Notes: generated from the letters alone by a model not told the origin. 64,000 nt of DNA from Bernardetiaceae bacterium (GCA_025057115.1 JANWWZ010000009.1:1-64000), one strand, 5' to 3'; positions 1 to 9,882 are shown, counted from the stretch's first letter. Program-made: numbers and translations.

Positions 1-1611
1 AGAGATGGATTGCGACTGATTTTCCATCCACTCTTATGTGGATGGAATCAAGTCGGAGTACTCCCTTCAGCAAGAGATGGATTGCGACACATATAGATCC
101 CGCAACCCATTGGCTGTCGGGATGTCGGAGTACTCCCTTCAGCAAGAGATGGATTGCGACTGTAGTCTCCTCGGGGAGCGTCCCACGTCCATCGCGTCGG
201 AGTACTCCCTTCAGCAAGAGATGGATTGCGACATGGCAAGATTGCGCCGCGAGAAGTTTGTTCAACCCGTGTCGGAGTACTCCCTTCAGCAAGAGATGGA
301 TTGCGACATAAGGTGAGATTTACTTACTTGGTAGCGGTAGCTAGTCGGAGTACTCCCTTCAGCAAGAGATGGATTGCGACACTCGAACCGAGTCCGTTCC
401 CCGTCCAGGCGGACGGTCGGAGTACTCCCTTCAGCAAGAGATGGATTGCGACCTGTAACCACTTCCCCGAACATTTCTTCGGGGAAGGTCGGAGTACTCC
501 CTTCAGCAAGAGATGGATTGCGACCTTCATATTTTTTTACTTTGGTTGTCCCCCCAGCAGGGTCGGAGTACTCCCTTCAGCAAGAGATGGATTGCGACTT
601 TAGCAAGGGTAGACTTTCCACAACCAGATCGAGTCGGAGTACTCCCTTCAGCAAGAGATGGATTGCGACTGCACCGTACACTACACTTCCATGAATCTCT
701 TGGCGTCGGAGTACTCCCTTCAGCAAGAGATGGATTGCGACTCATCGGGAATGCATGCGGACTCGAAACGAGTCCTTTGTCGGAGTACTCCCTTCAGCAA
801 GAGATGGATTGCGACACTCACCTTTGAGAGCATCATCTACCAAGTAAAGTCGGAGTACTCCCTTCAGCAAGAGATGGATTGCGACCCCATTTGCCCCCAA
901 GGCTTTGCAGGCGGAGTCGAAGTCGGAGTACTCCCTTCAGCAAGAGATGGATTGCGACCGTTAATGCAACAGCTGCTGGCAATGAGGCAGGCCCAGTCGG
1001 AGTACTCCCTTCAGCAAGAGATGGATTGCGACGCTTTTCCGGCGTTAGCGCCGGACTTTACTTTAGTGTCGGAGTACTCCCTTCAGCAAGAGATGGATTG
1101 CGACTCAAATACCCCTATTGCCTTGGCTACATGCGCTAGTCGGAGTACTCCCTTCAGCAAGAGATGGATTGCGACTAGTACCGTTTAATGTCCACTTTTT
1201 TAAGTATGGGTCGGAGTACTCCCTTCAGCAAGAGATGGATTGCGACATTAAATAATCTACTTAAGGGTTGGGGGAGAGCTCTGTCGGAGTACTCCCTTCA
1301 GCAAGAGATGGATTGCGACTTAACAGCCACTACAAGACTTATTTTGTCTGGATTGTCGGAGTACTCCCTTCAGCAAGAGATGGATTGCGACAGCAACAGC
1401 ATAAAAGTTCCAGTAGTGCGAAAGAGGTCGGAGTACTCCCTTCAGCAAGAGATGGATTGCGACACCCAGACGAACAACGGCGAAATCGCCGTTGATGGCG
1501 GGTCGGAGTACTCCCTTCAGCAAGAGATGGATTGCGACTTTTAAACCTTGCAATCGCAAGGTTTACCTGATTGAGTCAGAACACTCCCTTCAGCAAGAGA
1601 TGGATTGTAAA
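1..1611 (+). CRISPR. CRISPR array, 37-bp repeat, type III-like handle, left end outside the window
   Basis: The window opens inside a repeat (1-16). Then follow 21 intact, identical 37-bp repeats starting at 52, 124, 196, 271, 344, 416, 488, 562, 633, 705, 779, 849, 922, 996, 1068, 1139, 1210, 1283, 1355, 1427 and 1502, and one degenerate repeat at 1575-1611. The 22 spacers are 33-38 bp and all different. The repeat begins GTCGGAGTACTCCC and ends GGATTGCGAC: its ends are complementary (GTCG/CGAC) and it holds the palindrome GGAGTACTCC. Read on the + strand, the last eight bases ATTGCGAC match the crRNA 5' handle known from type III systems such as those of Thermus. The decayed last repeat marks the leader-distal end, so the leader, and probably the cas genes, lie left of base 1. 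Type III is inferred from the repeat only. Several spacers hold strong hairpins (see findings). Confidence 0.98.
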
Positions 1612-1829
1612 AAAATGTCTCGGTCTTCCAGACTAATGCCACAGGGTCAAAGTATTCCTTGCTTTTGAATTGGTTTTGGATCGGTCTTAAAGACCCATTT
1701 CTACTTTGTCGTAACGGAACACGATTGCAAGCAGCGCGAACTTGTTACGATACTTCCTTTAATGGTGTGCCCGATCACTAAAACCAATGATCAAAAGCTG
1801 ACAGCTGAAGTAGGTTGGATAAATGGGCA
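1612..1829. other. Array trailer with a relic repeat
   Basis: This 218-bp gene-free stretch follows the degenerate last repeat. At 1646-1663 it holds a sequence beginning GTCAAAGTATTCC that matches 10 of the first 13 bases of the CRISPR repeat. It starts 71 bp after the previous repeat start, which is the array's own period, so it is probably a decayed repeat. A small inverted repeat, GGTCTT-A-AAGACC, sits at 1683-1695. No leader-like sequence and no cas reading frame is visible here. The opposite-strand dihydroorotase-like gene ends at the right border. Confidence 0.5.
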
Positions 1830-3119
1830 TTATTTGTGCATCAGTGGCAAAAAAGGAAGGGTAAAAAACTTACCATCGCGGATGGTAGCTACAGGACATC
1901 CCGTAAAATCCTGCCCAAAAAAAGGCGAATTAGCTGAAAAAGAATAATTGTGAATAGGTTGAAAAGTCCATCGCAAACAAGGGTGAAAAATAGTCAAGCA
2001 AGCTTGGGCATTGGGCTGGATGGTAGCAGGTGAAAGTCCGAGAATTTTTCGCGGATTAGTAGCCAGCAGGCGGACTATGGTCTGCGGAGTGAAATTGCCG
2101 AATGTATTGGCTACAGCAAAGCTCGTTTGGAGGTTAATCATGCCAAACTCTGCCAGGTCAAACTCGAGTTGCTTGGCTTCGCTCTCCAGGGGAATGTGGT
2201 TAGAAACAATGGCGTCGATAACTCCCGTATGCAATCCTTCTATCAACGCCATGCGGTCTTCTTGGGAGCGCAAAGGGGGTATCACTTTTAAATTGGTATC
2301 GAAAGTATCTAAATCCGCATCAGTAAATGCCAAATGATAACTTGCTACGTCGGCTGTAATATGGAACCCCTCTGCTTTGGCGCGTCGTATGAGTTCCACT
2401 CCTGCCGCTGAACTAATGCAAGAAAAATGCAACCTTCCCCCCGCATACTGAAGCAGTTGCAATTGCTGACTGATGCCTAAGGTTTCACACACTGTAGGGA
2501 TGCCTTTGAGACCCAGTTGAGTGCTTTGAACTCCTTCGTGCATTTGACCGCTTGCAGCAAGGTGTTTTTCACTGGGCAAGTTCATCAGGAGCCCGCCAAA
2601 TTGTTGGAGATAGAGCAAGAGTTTGACAATCAGGGTGCTTTTATAAATAGGCTGAATGCCATCGGAAAAAGCCACTGCTCCTGCGTAGTGTAAGTCCATT
2701 AATTCAGTCATTTCTTCTCCGCGAGACTCTACCGAAGCGGCGGCAATGGGATGAAAAGCAACGGGCAAATGGTTGCGAAAATTCTTCACAGCAGCTACTG
2801 CATCAGCTGTTTGGATGACGGGAAAGGTGTTGGGCAGCAATGCCACGTCGGTATAGCCTCCTGCAGCCGCCACCTGCGAAAGACTGTGCAACGTTTCGCG
2901 GTGTTCATAGCCAGGCTCACCACACAAAGCGCGCATATCTACCCAACCAGGAGATACAATCAAACCTTCCGCCTGAATTACCTTTGCCTCGCCTGCCTCT
3001 GGATTGCTCTCCCCGATGGAAACAATCATGCCATCGGCGATAAAAATGTCCGTAGTATGACAATGAAAAGCAGAATTTTCATCAATAACTGTAATATTTT
3101 TGAGCAAAATTTTTTCCAT
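1830..3119 (-). CDS. Dihydroorotase-like amidohydrolase lacking the metal-binding residues
   Basis: This 429-residue protein belongs to the dihydroorotase/amidohydrolase family. Family landmarks are present in order: GLIVSPGWVDMRA, GEPGYEHRE, PNTFPVIQ, SDGIQPIYKS and a C-terminal FGMINLQT. The usual zinc motif D-x-H-x-H after PGxxD is D61-M-R63-A-L65, so both histidines are lost. The catalytic aspartate of the TDHAPH motif is Asn307 in SNHIPL, and the middle HAED motif is replaced around residues 181-184. By sequence it should therefore not bind the binuclear zinc centre. Such degenerate forms are common in Bacteroidota and are often annotated pyrC; in other bacteria inactive dihydroorotases support aspartate carbamoyltransferase structurally. 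That role here is inference. The ATG start gives a full-length protein, transcribed toward the CRISPR array and divergent from the purine phosphorylase. Confidence 0.85.
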   Translation of the reverse strand: MEKILLKNITVIDENSAFHCHTTDIFIADGMIVSIGESNPEAGEAKVIQAEGLIVSPGWVDMRALCGEPGYEHRETLHSLSQVAAAGGYTDVALLPNTFPVIQTADAVAAVKNFRNHLPVAFHPIAAASVESRGEEMTELMDLHYAGAVAFSDGIQPIYKSTLIVKLLLYLQQFGGLLMNLPSEKHLAASGQMHEGVQSTQLGLKGIPTVCETLGISQQLQLLQYAGGRLHFSCISSAAGVELIRRAKAEGFHITADVASYHLAFTDADLDTFDTNLKVIPPLRSQEDRMALIEGLHTGVIDAIVSNHIPLESEAKQLEFDLAEFGMINLQTSFAVANTFGNFTPQTIVRLLATNPRKILGLSPATIQPNAQACLTIFHPCLRWTFQPIHNYSFSANSPFFGQDFTGCPVATIRDGKFFTLPFLPLMHK

Positions 3120-3156
3120 AGGCAGGCACTAATCGCACAAAAATAGTTAAAACGCG

Positions 3157-3984
3157 ATGACATTTCAGCGCATCAGCCAAGCTGCCTCCTACATAAGGCA
3201 ACTCACTAGCCTACCTTGTTACACGGGCATTATCTGCGGCACGGGATTAAGCGGACTGGCAGAAATCATGCGCGTTAAACAAAAAATTAGTTATGCTAAC
3301 ATTCCCCACTTTCCCGTTTCTACTGTGGAAAGCCATGCAGGGAATCTGTTGTTTGGTGAAATTGCTTCGCATCCCGTAGTAATGATGCAAGGCAGAATGC
3401 ACTACTACGAAGGTTATTCCATGAGCGAGGTAGTATTTCCTGTGCGGGTGATGAAGCTGTTGGGAATCAAGCGTTTATTTATTTCCAACGCCGCTGGAGG
3501 GCTTCACTCAAACTTTCAATTAAGCGACTTGATGATCATTTGCGACCACATCAACCTACATCCCGACAATCCCCTGCGTGGAGCAAATATAGATGAACTG
3601 GGCACTCGCTTCCCAGACATGAGCCAGCCTTATGACCCTGAGTTAATTGCACTGGCAGAAAAGGTAGCTGAGCAAAAAGGGATTAAGTTGCAAAAAGGCG
3701 TTTACGTCAGTGTATCAGGTCCTAATTTAGAAACGCCAGCGGAGTATCGCATGCTGCGCTTCCTCGGTGCTGATGCCGTAGGTATGTCCACCGTTCCAGA
3801 GGTGATTGCAGCTCGTCATATGGATTTGCCAGTATTTGCAGTTTCCGTTATTACGGACCTGTGTACACCTACGCATATTCAAAAAGTTACCATTGAAGGA
3901 GTCATAGCTGCAGCTCGGAAGGCAGAACCCAACTTGCAAGCATTAGTGATAGGCATGTTGGAAAAGATACAGGAGAGCTCTTGA
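3157..3984 (+). CDS. punA: Purine nucleoside phosphorylase (trimeric family)
   Basis: The product cleaves inosine, guanosine and deoxy forms with phosphate to base plus (deoxy)ribose 1-phosphate in purine salvage, in the cytoplasm. The 275-residue length is normal for the trimeric PNP family. Diagnostic segments are GTGLSGL near the N-terminus (phosphate binding), ESHAGNLLFG, MQGRMHYYEGY, SNAAGGLH, HINLHPDNPLRG and the purine-site region around SGPNLETPAEYR and VGMSTVPE. The gene stands alone, 37 bp from the divergent dihydroorotase-like gene and tail-to-tail with the next gene. hpt at 34 kb acts in the same salvage pathway. The choice between inosine/guanosine phosphorylase and MTA phosphorylase is made from the overall motif set and is fairly secure. 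Confidence 0.92.
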   Translation: MTFQRISQAASYIRQLTSLPCYTGIICGTGLSGLAEIMRVKQKISYANIPHFPVSTVESHAGNLLFGEIASHPVVMMQGRMHYYEGYSMSEVVFPVRVMKLLGIKRLFISNAAGGLHSNFQLSDLMIICDHINLHPDNPLRGANIDELGTRFPDMSQPYDPELIALAEKVAEQKGIKLQKGVYVSVSGPNLETPAEYRMLRFLGADAVGMSTVPEVIAARHMDLPVFAVSVITDLCTPTHIQKVTIEGVIAAARKAEPNLQALVIGMLEKIQESS

Positions 3985-4016
3985 GGTTAAACTATTGCAG
4001 CTACAAACTCGCTGAT

Positions 4017-4517
4017 TTATCCCATTAGCATGCGCATCGCAGTAGCTTGGGAAGGATTTAATTTGCCTTCTCGCAGCATGAAATCAGCTATTCTTTTAAC
4101 GTGTTCGGCTGGTAGCTGTCCAGTGCGCGCCACGCGAGGCAATTGTTGGCAGATGACCTCTCGGTCTTCCGCAAGGTGATGGCTCAAATTGAGATAGCCA
4201 GGCAAACCCAACTGAATAGAAAAGCGCAAAAATCGTATTTCAGGATTATCAGGCTCCAGAGCAATAGCACGAGCAAGGGTTTCTTGAGACAGTTGAGTAA
4301 GGCGTAATTTTTCTAAGGGATTAAAAACGGCACGGGCTTGTTGGGTTTGCAAAGCGCCATAGTAGGCTATCCAAAGAGGAGTTTCGCGGCAAGGCAATGC
4401 TTCCATTTGCCGCATCATTGCACTGGCACTTAACTGGTTGTTTGCTACTTTGGGATAGTCTTGGCGAATTTTCTCCCAGTTTGTAGTGCCATCCACATTG
4501 GCAAGAAGCGACTTCAT
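4017..4517 (-). CDS. Conserved hypothetical protein, Bacteroidota type
   Basis: This 166-residue protein is not assigned to a function. The start used is the ATG before KSLLANVDG; an upstream TTG would add eight residues. The middle part, with ALEPDNPEIRFLRFSIQ followed by PGYLNLSHHL and EDREVI, has helical-repeat (TPR-like) character and resembles small uncharacterised Bacteroidota proteins. No clear signal peptide or membrane segment is seen, so a soluble protein is likely. It lies downstream of groL on the same strand but beyond a strong terminator, so it is probably transcribed separately. The 120-bp region before it holds little besides that terminator, so its own promoter was not identified. 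Confidence 0.6.
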   Translation of the reverse strand: MKSLLANVDGTTNWEKIRQDYPKVANNQLSASAMMRQMEALPCRETPLWIAYYGALQTQQARAVFNPLEKLRLTQLSQETLARAIALEPDNPEIRFLRFSIQLGLPGYLNLSHHLAEDREVICQQLPRVARTGQLPAEHVKRIADFMLREGKLNPSQATAMRMLMG

Positions 4518-4560
4518 AGCCAAAAAATAAAGTAAGATCAACGCATTTGAGTTGCATATA

Positions 4561-4595
4561 AAACAAAAGCCGTCCCGAAAAGTTTAGGGACGGCC
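4561..4595 (-). terminator. groL terminator
   Basis: A perfect 8-bp stem, GCCGTCCC (4569-4576) with GGGACGGC (4587-4594), has a 10-nt loop. Read on the minus strand it is followed by CTTTTGTTT. It lies about 40 bp beyond the groL stop and is a good Rho-independent terminator for the groS-groL transcript. Confidence 0.85.
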
Positions 4596-4636
4596 TTGGT
4601 TAGTTATTTCTTATTGCTACTTGGCAGCACCAGGGA

Positions 4637-6286
<1,650 letters not shown>

Positions 6287-6359
6287 TTAGTCAAGTTGAA
6301 ACAGGGTGAAAGATTGGTATTAGGAAAGATTTTTTTAAGAATTGAAAGGGAGATAGGGA

Positions 6360-6638
6360 TTAAAGGATAGCAAAGATGTCGGATTCGCGCATGATGAGGT
6401 ACTCTTTGCCGTCGATAGTGATTTCAGTACCGGCATACTTGCCATAAAGCACAGCATCGCCTACCTTAACAGTCATGGGTTCATCTTTTTTGCCTGTGCC
6501 TACGGCTACTACAGTGCCGCGCTGAGGTTTTTCTTTTGCAGTGTCAGGGATGATGATACCAGAGGCGGTTCTTTCTTCTGCCGGCGCCGGTTCTACCACT
6601 ACGCGGTCTGCCAGCGGTTTAATTTTCAATTCTGCCAT
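6360..6638 (-). CDS. groS: Co-chaperonin GroES (10-kDa)
   Basis: The product is the heptameric lid of the GroEL chamber. The 92-residue protein starting at [15 protein letters not shown] is of normal length. An in-frame ATG 60 bp upstream would add 20 residues with no counterpart in the family, so the inner start is preferred. The mobile-loop region ([18 protein letters not shown]) and the C-terminal half [28 protein letters not shown] are typical. The sequence ACAGCT directly before the ATG is shared with groL. Upstream, a palindrome and a possible sigma-54-type promoter may control the operon. Confidence 0.98.
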   Translation of the reverse strand: MAELKIKPLADRVVVEPAPAEERTASGIIIPDTAKEKPQRGTVVAVGTGKKDEPMTVKVGDAVLYGKYAGTEITIDGKEYLIMRESDIFAIL

Positions 6639-6681
6639 AGCTGTTTTCTTTATTAGTTTGCCAGGTTTTACTTTACAATCG

Positions 6682-6728
6682 GCAGGTCTGACCTGCAACC
6701 GCTCTTATAATTAGCATCTTTAGTGCCA
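6682..6728 (-). promoter_or_regulatory. Candidate groES control region: palindrome and sigma-54-like promoter
   Basis: At 6682-6696, 44-58 bp before the groS ATG, lies the perfect odd palindrome GCAGGTC-T-GACCTGC. At 6713-6728, read on the minus strand, TGGCACTAAAGATGCT matches the sigma-54 pattern with GG and GC exactly ten bases apart and two mismatches to the wider consensus. No CIRCE (TTAGCACTC-N9-GAGTGCTAA) is present. The palindrome could be a repressor site or a 5'-UTR hairpin. Both assignments are inferred from pattern only. Confidence 0.35.
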
Positions 6729-6791
6729 CTCTGATTTTTGGCAAAAATTTCACTGATTGATGAATTTTTGACAGTGAAAAACTGACAAAAT

Positions 6792-7667
6792 TTATCTTGC
6801 TACTGCCAGCAAGATCATCGCCACTCCTGCTAACAACAATCCTATTCTATTGGTGGGGGTCAATTTTTCCTTAAATAGGGTTACGGAAGCTGTAGAAGCA
6901 GCCAGGATAATGACAATATTGTAAAAAGGGAATACCCACGCGCCGTTGTTTTCAAAAGCCGAAAGAGCTTGCAAGAGTAGGTAAACGGAAAAGTAATTGG
7001 GGATGCCAAGCAGTAAGCCCCCTACAATGCCTTTCCATGTCAGCTGCTCTTTTAAGATACTTCCTCTAAGGAAAAGGACCAAAAATCCCGTGAGAGCGGC
7101 AGTACCAAATGAAGCAATAGAAAACATAGTTTGCTGCTCAGGGTCGGTTAAAGTTGAGTTAGAGTAGTTAATCAAAGTATCTACTATGCCGCTGGCAAGA
7201 AATACCGCTGCTGGCAAGAGAATAGGGGCTAGCGCCTTTTTATCTGGTTGCACAACAGGGGTTTGTGGTTTGGCAGTGGCCAGCCAAAGCGCAGGAAAAG
7301 TAAGCCCAACGCCTGCATAGACCATTGGCGAAAGCCGAGTGCCAGGAACAAACAACAAGTTAAACAGTACAGGCACAATTAATGACATTTTGGCAGCCAG
7401 CGTAGTGATGGCAACCCCTGCCCACCGAACAGAAAAAGCCGATAAAGAAAAACCCGTAAAAAAGAGCATTCCCAAAGCAGTGGATAAATGCAGCCAGTTA
7501 AGGTTTATAGAGGAAAAAGAAGTTTTTGCCAACAGACTGCCAGTTACAACACAGGTAAGATAGTTGAAAGTTACTCCTTGCCAAATATTGACCCTCCACC
7601 GCTGAAATAACTTGAAAATAATCACCAGCAGGGTAGAACAGAAAGCAGATAGCAGTAAGAACAACAT
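6792..7667 (-). CDS. EamA/DMT-superfamily transporter
   Basis: This 291-residue integral membrane protein is almost entirely hydrophobic, with about ten predicted helices arranged as two similar halves, as in the drug/metabolite transporter superfamily. The first helix starts at residue 1 (MLFLLLSAFCSTLLVIIF). The last ends LLLAGVAMILLAVAR, a typical EamA ending after a short PTNRIG turn. Substrate cannot be told from sequence; relatives move amino acids, sugars or drugs across the inner membrane. It lies head-to-head with the cyclophilin gene (104 bp between starts) and is separated from groS by about 150 bp. Confidence 0.8.
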   Translation of the reverse strand: MLFLLLSAFCSTLLVIIFKLFQRWRVNIWQGVTFNYLTCVVTGSLLAKTSFSSINLNWLHLSTALGMLFFTGFSLSAFSVRWAGVAITTLAAKMSLIVPVLFNLLFVPGTRLSPMVYAGVGLTFPALWLATAKPQTPVVQPDKKALAPILLPAAVFLASGIVDTLINYSNSTLTDPEQQTMFSIASFGTAALTGFLVLFLRGSILKEQLTWKGIVGGLLLGIPNYFSVYLLLQALSAFENNGAWVFPFYNIVIILAASTASVTLFKEKLTPTNRIGLLLAGVAMILLAVAR

Positions 7668-7771
7668 GGCAGCGTAAAATTAGCCCCAACCTGTGATGGA
7701 AAAATTGTAAACTCTGGCGCAAAATTTCAAAAAATGGTTTATTTATCAGCCAATTTAGCACTCTAAAGGCG

Positions 7772-8317
7772 ATGTGGAACCTTTTTGGCAAAAAGGAAAA
7801 GGAAGAAGAGCCTGAGCAGTACGTAGTTCGGCTAATTACTACCAAAGGCATCATTGAGGCTGATTTATTTACGGAAGAAATGCCTATTACTACGGCTCAT
7901 TTCATGCGCATTGCCCAAAGTGGATTTTACAATGGACTGCAATTTTTTCGCTATATTCCCGAGATACTAATTCAAACAGGTTGCCCATATAACAATGGCA
8001 TGGGCACTGCAGCTCACTTTGGTCATATTGCCCAAGAAAGTTGCAAGATTCCTTTGGAAGAAGGCGTGTTCGCCATGCCTCACACGGCTCCCCATATGAT
8101 AGGTTCGCAATTTTTTATTTGCTTAAGCCAACGCGGTGTTGCCCATTTAGAAGGTGCTTGTCCAGCTTTTGCCAAAATCACTTCGGACATAACAGTTTTG
8201 AGCCGCTTGCGCGCAGGCGACTTGTTGGAAAAAGTGGAAATAATCACAATAAAACCTGAAGAAAAAGAAGGGGGGAAAGAAGAAGGAAAAGAGGAAGGAG
8301 AAGAAGAAAGTGAATGA
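7772..8317 (+). CDS. Cyclophilin-type peptidyl-prolyl isomerase
   Basis: The product is predicted to catalyse cis-trans isomerisation of prolyl bonds. In the 181-residue protein the cyclophilin core spans about residues 18-160, with VRLITTKGIIEADLF, TTAHFMRIAQSGFYNG, the arginine-containing FFRYIPEILIQTGCP and the GSQFFICLS segment. The usual F-M-I-Q-G-G is changed to I-L-I-Q-T-G, so activity may be reduced. No signal peptide is seen; the N-terminus is charged (GKKEKEEEPE), suggesting a cytoplasmic protein. The C-terminal 25 residues are a low-complexity Glu/Lys/Gly tail. The gene stands alone, divergent from the EamA transporter. Confidence 0.85.
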   Translation: MWNLFGKKEKEEEPEQYVVRLITTKGIIEADLFTEEMPITTAHFMRIAQSGFYNGLQFFRYIPEILIQTGCPYNNGMGTAAHFGHIAQESCKIPLEEGVFAMPHTAPHMIGSQFFICLSQRGVAHLEGACPAFAKITSDITVLSRLRAGDLLEKVEIITIKPEEKEGGKEEGKEEGEEESE

Positions 8318-8478
8318 GTTCAAGCAAGGCGGGCTTTGTGAAATTGAAGTAAAATTTTACATCAAGGCAATTTTAATTGAATTTAAAGTTTTCTATCGAT
8401 GGAACGAAAAAATGCACTTTTGAGGCTGCACTCCCCTATAAGCCCAAGTTGCAACTGGAGTAAGGTTAGTAGTTCAAA

Positions 8479-9309
8479 ATGGCTTTTGTTGAATTGGTTC
8501 GCCCACTGAATTTGCTTTTGCTGGCTGGCTCTCTGGGGGCTTGTTATTGCTTGCTGACTCAACACTGCTCAGTAGGCACGGGATCAGTTTTGTGCTGGCT
8601 TGCCAGTATTGTGCTAACTGCCGCTGGAGGCTATGTAATCAATGACGTGCAAGATATTACCGCAGACCGAATCAATCGCCCTAATAGACCGCTGCCATCG
8701 GGCAAAATTCAACCTTTCCGCGCTATTCAACTGGCTTATACTCTTTTTTCTATTGCTTTGCTTTGCTCGCTTGTGCATTTCCAATTCACTCTGCTAACCA
8801 TTTTTTGCATCTTTATGCTAGTTATTTACGCTTTTTACATAAAAAGTTTGCCAATCATAGGCAATATGCTCGTCGCTAGCCTAACTGCATTGTCTTTTGC
8901 TTCCCTTTCGTTGTTGTGCAAGGTATTGCCTCCCCTTTGGGAATTGGTGCTATTTGCAGCCCTTACTCACTTTTTGCGCGAACAGATAAAATGCTTGCAA
9001 GACGAAAAAGGGGATAGGCAAGCTGGATACCGCACTTTGCCTATCGTGGTGGGAATCTGCACAGCAAAAAAAATTGCCATCGCTACCAGCATAGCAATCA
9101 CCTTGGCTTGCCTTGTGATGGCACTGCTTAAAAATGGTTGGCTACAAATTGCATGGCTCCTGCTTTCAGGAGTGTTTAGTATTTTTGCCCATCGCTTATG
9201 GATCGTTACTACAGCAAAAGAGTTTGGACAACTCTCCAGCGCCTTGAAAATTTTAATGGCTGCAGGGGTAGTTCTTGTAACAGGTAGTAAATTTTTTGCT
9301 CAAAATTAG
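8479..9309 (+). CDS. UbiA-family prenyltransferase
   Basis: This membrane enzyme family joins a prenyl diphosphate to an acceptor such as a quinone precursor, haem or a polar-lipid headgroup. The 276-residue protein has about nine hydrophobic segments and both aspartate motifs: NDVQDITADRINRPNRPLPSG near residue 55 and QDEKGDRQAGYRTLPIVVG near residue 175, which bind magnesium-diphosphate. The second loop begins LREQIKCLQDEKGD. Bacteroidota relatives are often labelled geranylgeranylglycerol-phosphate geranylgeranyltransferase; the acceptor here is not determined. purN follows after 9 bp on the same strand, so the two are probably co-transcribed. Confidence 0.85.
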   Translation: MAFVELVRPLNLLLLAGSLGACYCLLTQHCSVGTGSVLCWLASIVLTAAGGYVINDVQDITADRINRPNRPLPSGKIQPFRAIQLAYTLFSIALLCSLVHFQFTLLTIFCIFMLVIYAFYIKSLPIIGNMLVASLTALSFASLSLLCKVLPPLWELVLFAALTHFLREQIKCLQDEKGDRQAGYRTLPIVVGICTAKKIAIATSIAITLACLVMALLKNGWLQIAWLLLSGVFSIFAHRLWIVTTAKEFGQLSSALKILMAAGVVLVTGSKFFAQN

Positions 9310-9318
9310 TAATTTCTC

Positions 9319-9882
9319 ATGCCTTTGATTGCTATTTTCGCCTCTGGAACGGGCACTAACGCTGAAAATATCATCAAAACCTTTTCCAGCCAACAAAACT
9401 TTCAGTTTATCGTTTTTTGCAACAACCCTACCGCTGAAGTTTTGCAAAGGGCAGAAAAACTTGGCGTTCCATCAATAATTTTCACGCGAAGGGATTTGTA
9501 CGAAAACGGCACAGTGCTGCAGCAATTGCTTGCATACAAACCCGACCTAATCGCACTGGCGGGTTTCCTTTGGCTTATTCCCGCTGAAATTATTCAACAT
9601 TTTCCTGATAAAATTATCAATATTCACCCCGCTTTGCTACCTAAGTTTGGAGGCAAAGGCATGTACGGTGAAAGGGTCCACCGCGCAGTGATAGAAGCCA
9701 ACGCAACAGTGTCAGGAATTACTATCCACTATGTCAATGAAAATTACGACGAAGGACAAATTATTTTTCAGGCTTCTTGTCCCGTTTATTCTTGGGATAC
9801 TCCGCACACCCTTGCCGAGCGCGTCCATAAGTTAGAATATGAACACTATCCTAAAATTATTGCCCAATTGCTAAAAAAATAA
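9319..9882 (+). CDS. purN: Phosphoribosylglycinamide formyltransferase
   Basis: The product transfers the formyl group of 10-formyltetrahydrofolate to GAR, the third step of purine synthesis, in the cytoplasm. The 187-residue length is normal. The substrate loop is FASGTGTNAENI near residue 8. The catalytic Asn and His lie in INIHPALLPKFGGKGMYG, and the catalytic Asp in NYDEGQIIFQ. The gene follows the UbiA gene after 9 bp and ends in a shared bidirectional terminator with clpB. Confidence 0.96.
   Translation: MPLIAIFASGTGTNAENIIKTFSSQQNFQFIVFCNNPTAEVLQRAEKLGVPSIIFTRRDLYENGTVLQQLLAYKPDLIALAGFLWLIPAEIIQHFPDKIINIHPALLPKFGGKGMYGERVHRAVIEANATVSGITIHYVNENYDEGQIIFQASCPVYSWDTPHTLAERVHKLEYEHYPKIIAQLLKK

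Noticed and set aside
36-1559. Several overlapping reading frames of 60-180 residues on both strands
   Set aside because: They are translations of the 37-bp CRISPR repeat, showing the same peptide at every period; no protein is meant.
1708-1740. Possible further decayed CRISPR repeat beginning GTCGTAACGG
   Set aside because: It is off the array period (62 bp instead of 71-72) and matches too few bases.
6682-6728. CIRCE element for HrcA control of groES
   Set aside because: Neither TTAGCACTC nor GAGTGCTAA is present with the required spacing.
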